Source: Celeribacter sp. HF31
Lineage (GTDB): Bacteria; Pseudomonadota; Alphaproteobacteria; Rhodobacterales; Rhodobacteraceae
Reading direction: 5' to 3'
Assembly: GCF_011806455.1 (NCBI RefSeq)
Contig: NZ_JAATOT010000002.1
Coordinates: forward strand, 248,001-312,000
Length of the DNA stretch: 64,000 bases
The notes below the pieces were generated by a model. The model made no database searches, had not been told where the DNA came from, and was given only the letters and a program-made list of their open reading frames with translations. How positions within the stretch are numbered: the first letter of the stretch is position 1; each line of letters opens with the position of its first letter. The position numbers were made by a program, and so were the translations under genes. This document shows positions 45,345-55,217 of this stretch, one piece after another.

Positions 45345-46748
45345 TTACTCCGCCTCTTCCGAGACGTAGGCCACGCGGCCGCCTTGTTTGTTGCCGGTCA
45401 CAACGCCCAGGGATTTGAGCTTGCGGTGCAGCGCCGAGCGCTCCATGCCCACAAACGTCGCGGTGCGGGAGATATTGCCGCCGAAGCGATTGATCTGGGT
45501 CAGAAGGTACTCACGCTCGAACAGCTCGCGCGCCTCGCGCAGAGGCAGCGTCGCAATCGCAGGCGACAGAACCGCCCGCCCGTCGTCTTCGCGCCCACCC
45601 TCCTCGGACGGCAGCTCAGAGACCTCGATGTCGCCCGTGCTGTCGCCGAGGATCAGCACGCGTTCGATCACATTCTTGAGCTGGCGCACATTGCCCGGCC
45701 AAGCCATGGTCTGAAGCATCGCGGCGGCGTCTTCCGTCAGCGCGCGCTGCGGCAGGCCCTGTTCGCGGTTCAGTTTCTCGATGAAATACCCGGCGAGTTC
45801 CGGGATGTCCTCGCGGCGTTTTTCGAGCGCTGGCACCTCGATCGGCACCACGTTCAGCCGGTGATAGAGCTCCTCGCGGAAAGTCCCGTTCGCAATCTCC
45901 ATCGTCAGGTCGCGCGAGGTCGAGGAGATCACCCGCAGATCGACGGAGACCTGCGCCGTGCCGCCGACCCGCGTGAAGCGTTGATCGACCAACACGCGCA
46001 GGATTTTCGACTGGGTGCCCGGCGGCATATCCGCCACCTCGTCGAAATAAATCACGCCGCCGTTGGCCTCTTCCAACAGGCCTTTCTCGATGCCGCGCTC
46101 CGGGCTTTCGCGTCCGAACAGCACCTCTTCCATCCGGTCGGGTTCGATATTGGCCGAGGACACGGAGACGAAAGGCGCGTCGTTGCGGTCGGACCCCGCA
46201 TGAATGAACCGCGCCGCCACTTCCTTGCCCACGCCCGCGCCGCCCGTCAGCATGACGCGGCCATTGGATTTGGTCACTTTTTCCAGATTGAGTTTGAGCT
46301 GTTTGAAGGCGGTGGAGACGCCGATCATCTCGACATCGCCCGACCCCGAGCGTTTCAGCGTGGCGTTTTCGCGCCGAAGACGCGAGGTCTCCATCGCGCG
46401 GGTGATCACCACCATGAGCTGGTCGATGTTGAACGGCTTCTCGATGAAATCGTAAGCGCCCTGTTTGATCGCCGCCACCGCGATCTCGATGTTGCCGTGG
46501 CCAGAAATGATGATGATCGGCACCTCGGGGTGCTCGCGTTTGACATGTTTGAGGATGTCGATCCCGTCCATGTCGCTGTCCTTGAGCCAGATGTCGAGGA
46601 TCATCAGCGCCGGCACCGCGTCATCGATTGCCTTCATGCAGTCGTCGGAATTGGCCGCCAGCCGCGTCTCAAAGCCTTCGTCCTGCAAAATATCTCCGAT
46701 CAATTCGCGAATATCGCGTTCATCGTCGACGATCAGAATATCAGACAT
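45345..46748 (-). CDS. ntrX: Nitrogen/redox response regulator NtrX
   Basis: A 467-residue response regulator: receiver domain (1-120, phosphoacceptor Asp52 in MILDIWLKD), AAA+ domain (about 135-370, Walker A GGAGVGKE) and C-terminal Fis-type helix-turn-helix (FGGNISRTATFVGMERSALHRKLKSLG). The segment that should hold the sigma-54 GAFTGA loop reads LFGRESPERGIEKGLLEEANGG, so the loop is absent, as reported for other alphaproteobacterial NtrX. It works with NtrY, encoded 21 bases upstream. Confidence 0.94.
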   Translation of the reverse strand: MSDILIVDDERDIRELIGDILQDEGFETRLAANSDDCMKAIDDAVPALMILDIWLKDSDMDGIDILKHVKREHPEVPIIIISGHGNIEIAVAAIKQGAYDFIEKPFNIDQLMVVITRAMETSRLRRENATLKRSGSGDVEMIGVSTAFKQLKLNLEKVTKSNGRVMLTGGAGVGKEVAARFIHAGSDRNDAPFVSVSSANIEPDRMEEVLFGRESPERGIEKGLLEEANGGVIYFDEVADMPPGTQSKILRVLVDQRFTRVGGTAQVSVDLRVISSTSRDLTMEIANGTFREELYHRLNVVPIEVPALEKRREDIPELAGYFIEKLNREQGLPQRALTEDAAAMLQTMAWPGNVRQLKNVIERVLILGDSTGDIEVSELPSEEGGREDDGRAVLSPAIATLPLREARELFEREYLLTQINRFGGNISRTATFVGMERSALHRKLKSLGVVTGNKQGGRVAYVSEEAE

Positions 46749-46769
46749 GGTTCACTCCAGACTTCATCA

Positions 46770-49154
46770 TTACACTGCAAGCTCTTGTTTTTCATCTTTA
46801 TTCACCACCTCAATGAGGGCGAGACGAATGGTGGCACAGGCGCCGATCCGCCCCGAAGGATCAATCGGCTCACCATCCGTGAGCGTCAGCGTCCCGCCAT
46901 GTTCCTCGATGATTTTCTTGACGATCGGCAGGCCCAGCCCGGTGCCTTTCTCGCGCGTCGTCACATAGGGTTCAAAGAGGCGCGAACGATCTTCGGGAAG
47001 GCCAATGCCATTGTCCGTGATCGTCACCACCGCCTCATTTTCCTCGCGCCGCATCGCCACGCGCACGGTCGGTTCATAGTCCGCCTGGAATCCATTTTCC
47101 AACTGGGATTCAATGGCCTCCCCAGCGTTCTTGATCAGGTTCGTAAAGGCCTGGCCGATCATCGTCGCATCCACCTCGGCCCAGGCGTGATCCGGTTCGA
47201 TCTCGGCGCGCACCCGCATATCCGGCAACGCGTTTTGCTGCAACAGCACCGCGCCTTTCACCAGCTCGACCAAGTCGTGTTCCCGCCGTTCCGGGCTTGG
47301 CATCCGGGCGAATTTCGAGAATTCGTCCACGATGCGCCGCAAATCGCCAGTCTGGCGCACGATGACGGAGGTATATTGCTCAAGATCCGCCCGCGCCTCC
47401 TCATCGAGGCCGCGGCCGAATTTGCGCAGGATGCGTTCGGCAGACAATTGAATGGGGGTCAGCGGATTCTTGATCTCATGCGCAATGCGCCGCGCCACAT
47501 CGCCCCAGGCGGCCAGACGTTGGGCACTCACCAGATCGGTCACATCGTCAAAGGCCACCACATAGCCCTCAAGCCGCCCCTCGACGTCGCGCCGCGTGGC
47601 GATGCGCACCAAAAGGCTTTCCTGCGCGCCAGAGCGAATGAGCCGCAACTCTTCTTGCGCCACCTCGCGATTGCCCGCGCGCAATACGTCCAGCAAGGGC
47701 CCGAATTCCGGCACCACCACGGCCAGCGCCTCGCCCGTCACATCACGGTCGCCAAGGCTCAACAACGCCTGCGCCGAGCGGTTCAAAAGCGTCACACGGC
47801 CCTCGGCGTCCAGACCCACGACCCCTGCCGTCACCGACGACAGCACAGAATCGAACAGGCGGCGGCGCTGGTCGATCTGTTCGTTGCGATCCAAAAGCTC
47901 GTCGCGTTGCAGTTTCACCTGCCCGGTCATCTGGTTGAACACACGGCCCAGCGTGGCGATTTCGTCTTGGCCCTCTTCCTCAGGCACACGCACAGACAGA
48001 TCGCCCTCGCCCACCTTCTGCGCCGCCCCAGCCAGCCGCCCGATGGGCCGCGCGAGGCGTTCGGCAAACCAAAGGCCGAGCCAGGTCGCCGCCAGAATGA
48101 GGATGATGGCAAAACCGATATACAAAAGCCCGAATTCGAACAACAGCCGCCCACGGTCGCTTTCCAACTGGTTGTAAAGTGCGATGCTGTCCTGCGTCTC
48201 GTCCAGGAGATTGAGGATTTTGCCGTCCACATCGCGGGTCACATAGAGATAGCGATCCGAAAACCCGGCAAGCCGCTGAAGCGCGCGGGATTCGTTTTGA
48301 TCCCAATCGTCGATCAACACCAGCTCACCGCTTTCGGCGCGCACCAGATCGGCCTCGGAGGGCTGTTCATAATCAAAGAGATAGGAGCGATCTCCGCGGG
48401 CTTTGATGTCGCCCGCCCGGTCGATCACATAGGCTTCGCGCAGGCCCCGTTGGATGAGGCCCTGCCCCTGATTGAGCACCTGTCTGAGCGCCCCATCTGG
48501 CAGGATCGTCACCTGACGGCGGCGGTCGATGATAAAATTCGCAAGCGCGCGGGTGTCCTCGGTGAGGCCATCGTGGTGCTCGTCCTCATAGGCTTTTGCA
48601 GCCTCCAAAGAGGAGCCCACCACACTGCGGACCCGGTCGGAGAACCAGCCTTCGAGGCCGAAATTCACCGTCACCACGGCGAAGATCGCCACCATGACGG
48701 TCGGGATCAGCGCCAAAAGCACGAAAGCGCCGGAGAGACGAAGGTGGAGCCGCGAACCTTCGGAATGCGCCCGCCGGGCGGCGATGACGCGCGCGATGCG
48801 TTGCGCCACCAGCCCCGCGACCAGAATGACATAGACCACATCGGCCAAAAGCACCGAGCGCAGCATGGTCGAGGCCGGGCCATGATCCAAAGGCCCCAAG
48901 ACGAGGAAAGTCAGAATCGCCAGAACCGGGCCGAGAATGAACACCGCGAGCGTCGCGGCATTCTGCAACCGGCGCTGACGCCGTAGCCGCGTCAGGCGTT
49001 GCCAGCTCTGCCGTCCGATCCGTTGTGCCAGGGCTTTATCCGCCAGCGTTTTGGCCACGTCGCGCCTCGTCTTTATCCTGCTCTTGGTCCTGCCCTCTTG
49101 CGCGGGTTGGACCAATAGCATGACCAAGACGCAAAGCACGGACATCCGTTGCAA
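46770..49154 (-). CDS. ntrY: Sensor histidine kinase NtrY
   Basis: A 794-residue membrane kinase: several N-terminal membrane segments (about 66-165), a large periplasmic region, another membrane helix (about 343-363), HAMP (RPIGRLAGAAQKVGEGDLSV), PAS (about 430-540) and a HisKA/HATPase with the phosphorylated His in RIAHEIKNPLTPIQL and ATP-binding DNGIGLPE, GTGLGLPIVKK. It senses nitrogen or redox status and signals to NtrX. The first 20-45 residues are uncertain because no good ribosome site is seen; a shorter start is likely. Confidence 0.9.
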   Translation of the reverse strand: MQRMSVLCVLVMLLVQPAQEGRTKSRIKTRRDVAKTLADKALAQRIGRQSWQRLTRLRRQRRLQNAATLAVFILGPVLAILTFLVLGPLDHGPASTMLRSVLLADVVYVILVAGLVAQRIARVIAARRAHSEGSRLHLRLSGAFVLLALIPTVMVAIFAVVTVNFGLEGWFSDRVRSVVGSSLEAAKAYEDEHHDGLTEDTRALANFIIDRRRQVTILPDGALRQVLNQGQGLIQRGLREAYVIDRAGDIKARGDRSYLFDYEQPSEADLVRAESGELVLIDDWDQNESRALQRLAGFSDRYLYVTRDVDGKILNLLDETQDSIALYNQLESDRGRLLFEFGLLYIGFAIILILAATWLGLWFAERLARPIGRLAGAAQKVGEGDLSVRVPEEEGQDEIATLGRVFNQMTGQVKLQRDELLDRNEQIDQRRRLFDSVLSSVTAGVVGLDAEGRVTLLNRSAQALLSLGDRDVTGEALAVVVPEFGPLLDVLRAGNREVAQEELRLIRSGAQESLLVRIATRRDVEGRLEGYVVAFDDVTDLVSAQRLAAWGDVARRIAHEIKNPLTPIQLSAERILRKFGRGLDEEARADLEQYTSVIVRQTGDLRRIVDEFSKFARMPSPERREHDLVELVKGAVLLQQNALPDMRVRAEIEPDHAWAEVDATMIGQAFTNLIKNAGEAIESQLENGFQADYEPTVRVAMRREENEAVVTITDNGIGLPEDRSRLFEPYVTTREKGTGLGLPIVKKIIEEHGGTLTLTDGEPIDPSGRIGACATIRLALIEVVNKDEKQELAV

Positions 49155-49215
49155 TCTGGTCGCAGCTGCGTGCTTTCCGCATCACTGCGCCCAAATCACC
49201 ACGGATGTGGCCTTT

Positions 49216-50592
49216 TTACATCAACTTGCGGCGGCGTGTCACCTGAATATCGAGATCATTGATCTTTTTACGCAAGGTATTGCGGTTGATGCCAAGCAGA
49301 TCGGCACATTTGGCCTGATTTCCGCCGACCGCATCGAGCGCGATTTCGATCAAAGGCCCCTCGACCTCCTTCAAAATCCGCTGATAGAGCCCCGGTGGCG
49401 GCAAGACACCGCCATGCAGGTCGAAATAGCGGCGCAGGTGTTTCGCCACGGAAGAGGACAGTTTTTCGCCCTCGGAGCCACCCTGCAGCGGTTCCATCGC
49501 GGGTTGGTTGCCCAAAACGGTTTCCACTTCGATCCGGGTGATTTCCTCTTCGGGAGAGGTTACGATCAACCGGCGGATGGTGTTTTCCAACTGCCGCACG
49601 TTGCCCGGCCAGCTGTAGGCGCGAACCAGTTCCATCGCCTCATGCGAGAAGCGACGCGCGGACAAGCCGTCGCGTTCGGCCTTCGACAGGAAGAACTCCG
49701 CCAGAAGCGGGATGTCATCGACGCGCTCACGCAGCGACGGCACGGAAATCGTCACGCCACCCAGACGGTAAAACAGGTCCTGACGGAAGGCGCCGCTTTC
49801 CATTTTCGCGGCCAGATTGGCCTGAGAACTGGCCATGATGCGCGGGCCGTTGTCGGTGAAACTGTCGAGCATCCGCACGATGCGGGCCTGGGCCTCTTCG
49901 TCGAGATCGCCGACCTCATCGAACAGGATCGAGCCATTCTTGGCCTTTGAGATCACCGCAGCCGGGCCTTCCATCGTCGCCAGATCGGCGGCGGAGACCA
50001 CCACGAAGGGCAATGTGCGTCGGTCGGAGAAATCATGGATCGCGCGGGCGATGAGCGATTTCCCCGTGCCACTCTCGCCAGTGATCAGCACCGGAAGATC
50101 GGTGTTCATCACGCGGGCGACAAGGCGATACAGCGTCTGCATCGCAGGCGTACGTCCCACCAGCGGCAGATCCTCTTTCGGTCCCTCGGAGGGCGCTTTG
50201 GCATTCGACGGCGCCGGGTTGGCGCGGCGTTTGACCTCCAAGGCTTTCGCGGCGCGTTTCATCAGATCGGGCAGATCGAAAGGTTTCGGCAGGTAATCGA
50301 AGGCCTCGGCCTCCGCCGCCTGAATCGCCGTCATGATGGTGTTCTGCGCCGAGATCACGATGACCGGAAGACCGGGCCGCAGCTCGGCGATTTTCGGCAG
50401 CGCCTCCAACCCATTGCCATCGGGCATCATCACATCGGAGATCACCAGATCGCCCTTCCCCTCCTCGACCCATCGCATCAGCGTGACCAGAGACGAGGTC
50501 GCGTGGACCTTGCATCCGGCGCGGGTCAGCGCCTGGGTCAGAACGGTGCGGATCGTGCGGTCGTCATCAGCGACGAGGATCGTGCCATCCAT
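49216..50592 (-). CDS. ntrC: Nitrogen regulation response regulator NtrC lacking GAFTGA
   Basis: This 458-residue regulator has a receiver domain (Asp53 in VISDVMMPD), an AAA+ domain with Walker [10 protein letters not shown], and a Fis helix-turn-helix ([22 protein letters not shown]). Where sigma-54 activators carry GAFTGA, the chain goes straight from [11 protein letters not shown] to [13 protein letters not shown]. The same deletion is known in Rhodobacter capsulatus NtrC, which activates sigma-70 promoters. The ATG has AAGGAGAG before it. It is 118 bases after ntrB. Confidence 0.94.
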   Translation of the reverse strand: MDGTILVADDDRTIRTVLTQALTRAGCKVHATSSLVTLMRWVEEGKGDLVISDVMMPDGNGLEALPKIAELRPGLPVIVISAQNTIMTAIQAAEAEAFDYLPKPFDLPDLMKRAAKALEVKRRANPAPSNAKAPSEGPKEDLPLVGRTPAMQTLYRLVARVMNTDLPVLITGESGTGKSLIARAIHDFSDRRTLPFVVVSAADLATMEGPAAVISKAKNGSILFDEVGDLDEEAQARIVRMLDSFTDNGPRIMASSQANLAAKMESGAFRQDLFYRLGGVTISVPSLRERVDDIPLLAEFFLSKAERDGLSARRFSHEAMELVRAYSWPGNVRQLENTIRRLIVTSPEEEITRIEVETVLGNQPAMEPLQGGSEGEKLSSSVAKHLRRYFDLHGGVLPPPGLYQRILKEVEGPLIEIALDAVGGNQAKCADLLGINRNTLRKKINDLDIQVTRRRKLM

Positions 50593-50710
50593 GTTTTTCT
50601 CTCCTTGTCAGTTCCGCAACAGGACCGAGGCTGTCCCCTGTCCGTCGCGCATCCCCTTTTTAACGGGGTTCTTCACAGTTTTATTACACATCATGCCCAG
50701 ATCATCGCAC

Positions 50711-51793
50711 TCACGTCGAGGATGTTGCATCGCGGGGTGCAACCGGGAGCGAAATTCGGAACACGGTCTTGCCCGGCGTCGAGTCGACCGAAATCCAACC
50801 CTCGTGGTCCGAAATGATCTTGGACACCAGCGCGAGGCCCAGCCCCGTGCCGTTCTCGCGGCCCGACACGAAGGGTTCGAAAATATCCGATGCGATCTCC
50901 GGCGGAAGGCCGGGGCCGTCGTCGATGATCTCGACCTGAAGCGGCAGCGCGCCGCCGGTGCCGTCCTTGCGCCGCAGCCGCAGCGACAGGTCGTAAAAGG
51001 TGCGCAGGCGGATCACACCGCCCTCTTTGCCGGCGGCCTCGGAGGCGTTCTTGATCAGGTTCAGGAAGACCTGCAAAAGCTGATCGCCATCGACAAAGGT
51101 CGGCGGCAGCGAGGGGTCGAATTCCTCGATGAATTTCATATTCGCGCCGTAGGACAGCTCGGCAGATTTGCGGGCGCGGTCCAAAAGGTCGTGAATGTTG
51201 ATCGCGCGTTTCGCGGGCGGGCGCAGGTTGCCGAATTGCTCGACCTGCTCCAAAAGCGCCACGATCCGGCGGCTTTCGGCGACGATCAGATCGGTCAGTT
51301 CCAAATCTTCGGGGCTGAGGCTCATTGAGAGCAATTGTGCGGCACCGGTGATGCCCGCCAGCGGGTTCTTGATCTCATGCGCCAGCATTTCCGCCATGCC
51401 GATCGCCGAACGCGCGGAGGTTTTCACCTGATGCGCGCGGCCCAGCCGGTCGGCGATCTGGCGCGGCTCCATCAACAGGATCAGCCAGTTGTCCATGCCC
51501 TGCAAAGGCGCGATCTGGATGTTGCACTGCACGGGTGCGGCGTTGCCGCCGGAGACATCGACATTGTTGATAAACAAAGGCGAATCGTCGCGACGCACGC
51601 GGGCGAAAGCCTCTTCGAGCGGCGCGTCGATGGCGAGTTTGTCGAACACCGGCACGCCCATCAGGGTGCGCGCGGAGGCGTTCAAAAACAGCTCCGCCGA
51701 GGAATTCACCTCATTGATCAGATTCGTCGCGTCGATCATCACCGCAGGCACTGGCAGCGACGGCCAGAGCATATCGAACCGCGCATCCGTCAT
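50711..51793 (-). CDS. ntrB: Nitrogen regulation sensor kinase NtrB
   Basis: A soluble kinase/phosphatase controlled by PII that phosphorylates NtrC on nitrogen limitation. The 360 residues contain a PAS domain (10-115), the H-box MLAHEIKNPLAGITGAAQLL with His139, and ATP-binding motifs (NLIKNASEA, DDGPGLPPEI, GTGLGLALVSK). The start is coupled to the dusB stop by four bases. Confidence 0.95.
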   Translation of the reverse strand: MTDARFDMLWPSLPVPAVMIDATNLINEVNSSAELFLNASARTLMGVPVFDKLAIDAPLEEAFARVRRDDSPLFINNVDVSGGNAAPVQCNIQIAPLQGMDNWLILLMEPRQIADRLGRAHQVKTSARSAIGMAEMLAHEIKNPLAGITGAAQLLSMSLSPEDLELTDLIVAESRRIVALLEQVEQFGNLRPPAKRAINIHDLLDRARKSAELSYGANMKFIEEFDPSLPPTFVDGDQLLQVFLNLIKNASEAAGKEGGVIRLRTFYDLSLRLRRKDGTGGALPLQVEIIDDGPGLPPEIASDIFEPFVSGRENGTGLGLALVSKIISDHEGWISVDSTPGKTVFRISLPVAPRDATSST

Positions 51794-52797
51794 GCGGCAT
51801 ATCCTTCTGTATCGGCTTTTGTTCCGGGAAACGCGCCGCTGAGCGCCTCGGGCAAGAGCGCCAGCACGGCCTCAGGCGTCTTTTCAGTCAACACGCGTTT
51901 GCGCAGCACGGGCGGCGTGCCTGCGGTGTCCATATACCAGCCCAGATGCTTGCGCATCACGCGCCCGCCCAGGTCCGTGCCATAGAAGGCAACACCGGCC
52001 TCATAATGTCCGGCGACCATATCGGCGAAATCCTTGCCCTCGGGACGCGCGGGCTCCGGCTGGCCCGTGAGGTTCGCCGCGACCTGCGCCAGAACCCAGG
52101 GCTGGCCTTGCGCACCGCGCCCGATCATCACGCCATCGGCGCCCGATTGCGTGAGCGCCTCCTGCGCGGTCTCGGGCGAGGTGATGTCGCCATTGGCGAT
52201 CACCGGGATCGACACCGCCTCTTTCACCGCACGGATCGCCGCCCAATCGGCGCGCCCCTTGTAGAACTGGCACCGCGTGCGGCCATGGATGGTGATCATC
52301 TGAATGCCCGCGTCTTCGGCGCGTTTGGCAAGCTCCGGCGCATTCAACAGCGCATCGTCCCAACCCAGCCGGGTTTTCAGCGTCACCGGCACAGAGACCG
52401 CCGCCACCACCGCCTTAATGAGCGTCAAGGCATGATCGAGATCGCGCATCAGGGCCGAGCCGGAATAGCCGGAGACCACCTTTTTCGCGGGGCACCCCAT
52501 ATTGATGTCGATGATCCGCGCACCGCTGTCTTCGGCGATCTTCGCGGCCAAGCCCATAGGCTCGGCTTCGCGGCCTGCAAGCTGCACGGCGGTGTTCTCA
52601 ATACCAAACCCCAGTTCCGCCTTTTCGCGGGTGCCGGGCCGGGCGTTGATCATGTCATGTGAGGCGACCATCTCGGACACCACAAGCCCCGCTCCAAAGC
52701 TGGAAACCAGCGTTCGGAATGGCAGATCGGTGATCCCGGCCATAGGGGCCAGAAACACGGGAGGGTCCAGTGTGAGTTGCGCCAAACGAACGGGCAA
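51790..52797 (-). CDS. dusB: tRNA-dihydrouridine synthase (NifR3/DusB)
   Basis: An FMN-dependent reductase that makes dihydrouridine in tRNA D-loops. The 335-residue protein starts with PPVFLAPMAGITDLPFRTL; the catalytic cysteine is in INMGCPAKKVVSG, and FMN-binding ITIHGRTR, IANGDITSP and VMIGRGAQG follow. Start chosen: TTG at 52797, eight bases behind AAGGA. The upstream frame to 52905 lacks family character. The order dusB(nifR3)-ntrB-ntrC is the classical Rhodobacter operon. Confidence 0.93.
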   Translation of the reverse strand: MPVRLAQLTLDPPVFLAPMAGITDLPFRTLVSSFGAGLVVSEMVASHDMINARPGTREKAELGFGIENTAVQLAGREAEPMGLAAKIAEDSGARIIDINMGCPAKKVVSGYSGSALMRDLDHALTLIKAVVAAVSVPVTLKTRLGWDDALLNAPELAKRAEDAGIQMITIHGRTRCQFYKGRADWAAIRAVKEAVSIPVIANGDITSPETAQEALTQSGADGVMIGRGAQGQPWVLAQVAANLTGQPEPARPEGKDFADMVAGHYEAGVAFYGTDLGGRVMRKHLGWYMDTAGTPPVLRKRVLTEKTPEAVLALLPEALSGAFPGTKADTEGYAA

Positions 52798-52976
52798 GCG
52801 ATTAATCCTTAAGCATTTCGACCAGAGGTAGCGCCCAAAGATGCGAGTCGCAAAGGGTCGCGCGGGACTTTCGAGCAAAAAAAGAGCGGAAAACGACAAT
52901 CGCACAAAGTTTAATCAATCAAACAGTCAAAAACAGCGCATTGCAAGGGCGCGCGCCAACGCTTATCCCAAGTCGC

Positions 52977-54158
52977 ATGACAAAAACTGCCGTCATCATC
53001 GTTGCCGCCGGACGCGGCACCCGCGCGGGCGGGACACTGCCGAAGCAATGGCAGATGCTCGGGGGCGCTGAGGCGTCCATGCGGGTGATCGACCACACCG
53101 TCGCGCGGTTTCGGACGCAGGCCGATCAAATCGTCGTGGTGCATCACCCGGACGATCTGGACCTCGCGCAAAGCCTTGAAAACGTGATACTTGTGCCCGG
53201 CGGCGCGACACGTGCGGCCTCTGTGCGGGCGGGACTTGAGGCGCTTGTCGGGCATGGCATCGACAAGGTACTGATCCATGACGCGGCGCGGGCCTTGGTG
53301 CCTGAGACCGTGATCAAAGGAGTGAAAGACGCCCTCAATCAGCACCAAGGCGCCGCCCCCGCACTTGCTGTGACGGATGCGCTTTGGCGTGGGGCGATCT
53401 CTCAGGATGCCTCCGAAACGGGCAATTTCGTGGAGGGCACGCAGGATCGCAGCGGTTTGTTTCGCGCGCAGACGCCGCAGGGCTTCGCGTTCGAGGCGAT
53501 TCTGGCCGCGCACAGAACGCATGAGGGCGACGCCGCCGACGATGTCGAAGTGGCCCGCGCAGCCGGCATCAAAGTGGCGATCACGCGCGGCGCGGAAGAG
53601 AATTTCAAAATCACCCACCCGGAGGATTTCGCCCGGGCGGATGCGCTTTTGCGCCAGCAGGAACAGGAGACGACACAGATGGATATGCGAGTTGGCAACG
53701 GCTACGACGTGCACCGGTTCGGAGCGGGCGATCACGTCTGGCTCTGCGGCGTCAAAGTCCCGCATGGCCGCAGCCTTCAGGGCCATTCCGACGCCGATGT
53801 CGGCATGCATGCCTTGACCGATGCGATTTACGGCGCTCTGGCGCGCGGCGACATCGGCCAGCATTTCCCCCCCTCTGACCCGCAATGGAAAGGCGCCGAG
53901 AGCCATATTTTCCTGCGCCATGCCATCGGATTGGCGCGTGAGATGGGCTATGAGCTGATGAATTGCGACGTGACAGTCGTTTGTGAGCGCCCCAAGGTGG
54001 GGCCGCATGCTCAGGCCATGCGCGAAGCACTTGCCGAGATCATGGGCGTCGATGTCGAAAAAGTCTCGGTCAAGGCGACCACCTCTGAGCGGCTGGGCTT
54101 TACCGGGCGCGAGGAAGGCATCGCCTCTCTGGCCACCGTTGCCCTGATCCGCCGCTAA
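52977..54158 (+). CDS. ispDF: Bifunctional IspD/IspF enzyme of the MEP isoprenoid pathway
   Basis: A 393-residue fusion. Residues 1-230 are IspD, which adds CMP to 2-C-methylerythritol 4-phosphate ([29 protein letters not shown]). From about residue 240 starts IspF, the zinc-dependent cyclodiphosphate synthase ([34 protein letters not shown]). The fused form is usual in alphaproteobacteria. It is divergent from dusB and precedes pgpA by 24 bases. Confidence 0.95.
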   Translation: MTKTAVIIVAAGRGTRAGGTLPKQWQMLGGAEASMRVIDHTVARFRTQADQIVVVHHPDDLDLAQSLENVILVPGGATRAASVRAGLEALVGHGIDKVLIHDAARALVPETVIKGVKDALNQHQGAAPALAVTDALWRGAISQDASETGNFVEGTQDRSGLFRAQTPQGFAFEAILAAHRTHEGDAADDVEVARAAGIKVAITRGAEENFKITHPEDFARADALLRQQEQETTQMDMRVGNGYDVHRFGAGDHVWLCGVKVPHGRSLQGHSDADVGMHALTDAIYGALARGDIGQHFPPSDPQWKGAESHIFLRHAIGLAREMGYELMNCDVTVVCERPKVGPHAQAMREALAEIMGVDVEKVSVKATTSERLGFTGREEGIASLATVALIRR

Positions 54159-54182
54159 TCTGACCCCGAAGGAGAGAAAGAC

Positions 54183-54683
54183 ATGAACCCTTTCGCCGAA
54201 CTCATCGCGACCATGGCCCGTGTCGGATATATGCGCCCCGGCCCCGGCACCTGGGGCTCGGCGGCGGCCGTGCCTTTGTTCTGGATTTTGCATGAAACCC
54301 TGGGCGTTCCGGGCGTGTTGATCGGCACCGTCGTGATGTTCATCGCGGGGCTTTGGGCCACGGGCGAAATGACCCGCGGCTCCGACAATCACGACCCATC
54401 CGAGATTGTCATCGACGAGTTGGTCGGCATGTGGATCGCGCTTATTCCGGTCTCCATCGGTTCGGCGATGGCCGGCGCGCCCTCGACCGCGCTTTGGCCC
54501 GCCTGGCCCACGGCGTTCATCGCATTCCGCCTCTTCGACATCTGGAAACCCGGCCCCATCGGCTGGGCCGACCGGCGCGGCGATGCTTTGGGTGTGATGC
54601 TGGACGATGTGATCGCGGGTGTGTTTGCGGCCATTGTCGTGGTGGTCATGGCGGGGCTCTATCATGGGGTCCTGATGCGATGA
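54183..54683 (+). CDS. pgpA: Phosphatidylglycerophosphatase A
   Basis: Dephosphorylates phosphatidylglycerol phosphate to phosphatidylglycerol at the inner membrane. The 166 residues start near the family's MARVGYMRPGPGTWGSAAAV and contain DPSEIVIDELVGMW, with the acidic metal/phosphate residues, and membrane helices. The AAGGAGAG ribosome site is good. The stop overlaps the next gene's ATG (ATGA). Confidence 0.93.
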   Translation: MNPFAELIATMARVGYMRPGPGTWGSAAAVPLFWILHETLGVPGVLIGTVVMFIAGLWATGEMTRGSDNHDPSEIVIDELVGMWIALIPVSIGSAMAGAPSTALWPAWPTAFIAFRLFDIWKPGPIGWADRRGDALGVMLDDVIAGVFAAIVVVVMAGLYHGVLMR

Positions 54684-55180
54684 CCGCGCTCGCCACTGCC
54701 ATCCCCTATGAGCTGGCCGAAGCGACGCTGGCGGCGGCGCGCGCCAAGGGCGTGATGATCGCCACGGCAGAAAGCTGTACCGGCGGCATGATCATCGGCA
54801 GCCTGACCGAAGTGGCGGGCTCGTCGGACGTGGTGGAGCGCGGCTTTATCACCTATTCCAACACCGCGAAACGCGAGATGCTGGGCGTCTCGCCGGTCAC
54901 TCTGGCACAATACGGTGCGGTTTCTGAACAGGTGGCCCGCGAGATGGCCGAGGGTGCCGTGAACCGCTCAGCCGCGCAGATCGCCGTCGCGGTCACGGGC
55001 ATTGCAGGCCCCGGCGGGTCGGAGCACAAACCCGAAGGCCGGGTGTGTTTCGGGTTGTCCTATGAGGGGCATGTGACCGTGGTGAAGACCGTCGACTTCG
55101 GGCCGCTTGGCCGCGCAGGCGTGCGCAGCGCCACCATCGTTACAGCCTTGGAGATGCTGCAAAAAGCGCTTGGGGCGTAA
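54680..55180 (+). CDS. CinA-family nicotinamide-nucleotide amidohydrolase (single-domain)
   Basis: A 166-residue protein that corresponds only to the C-terminal amidohydrolase domain of CinA (PncC type), converting NMN to nicotinate mononucleotide. The motif IATAESCTGGMIIGSLTEV has the catalytic Ser, and VTGIAGPGGSEHKPEGRV the substrate loop. The N-terminal molybdopterin-like domain of full-length CinA is absent, as in E. coli YgaD. It is translationally coupled to pgpA. Confidence 0.92.
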   Translation: MTALATAIPYELAEATLAAARAKGVMIATAESCTGGMIIGSLTEVAGSSDVVERGFITYSNTAKREMLGVSPVTLAQYGAVSEQVAREMAEGAVNRSAAQIAVAVTGIAGPGGSEHKPEGRVCFGLSYEGHVTVVKTVDFGPLGRAGVRSATIVTALEMLQKALGA

Positions 55181-55217
55181 AAACGCCTAAGCACAAACAC
55201 GGGGTTTGGGAGGACTC

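Noticed and set aside
45384-48986. A 1200-codon open frame on the plus strand
   Set aside because: It is fully antisense to ntrX and ntrY, whose minus-strand proteins have complete kinase and AAA+ motifs. The composition (His, Arg, Asp rich) is that of a high-GC shadow.
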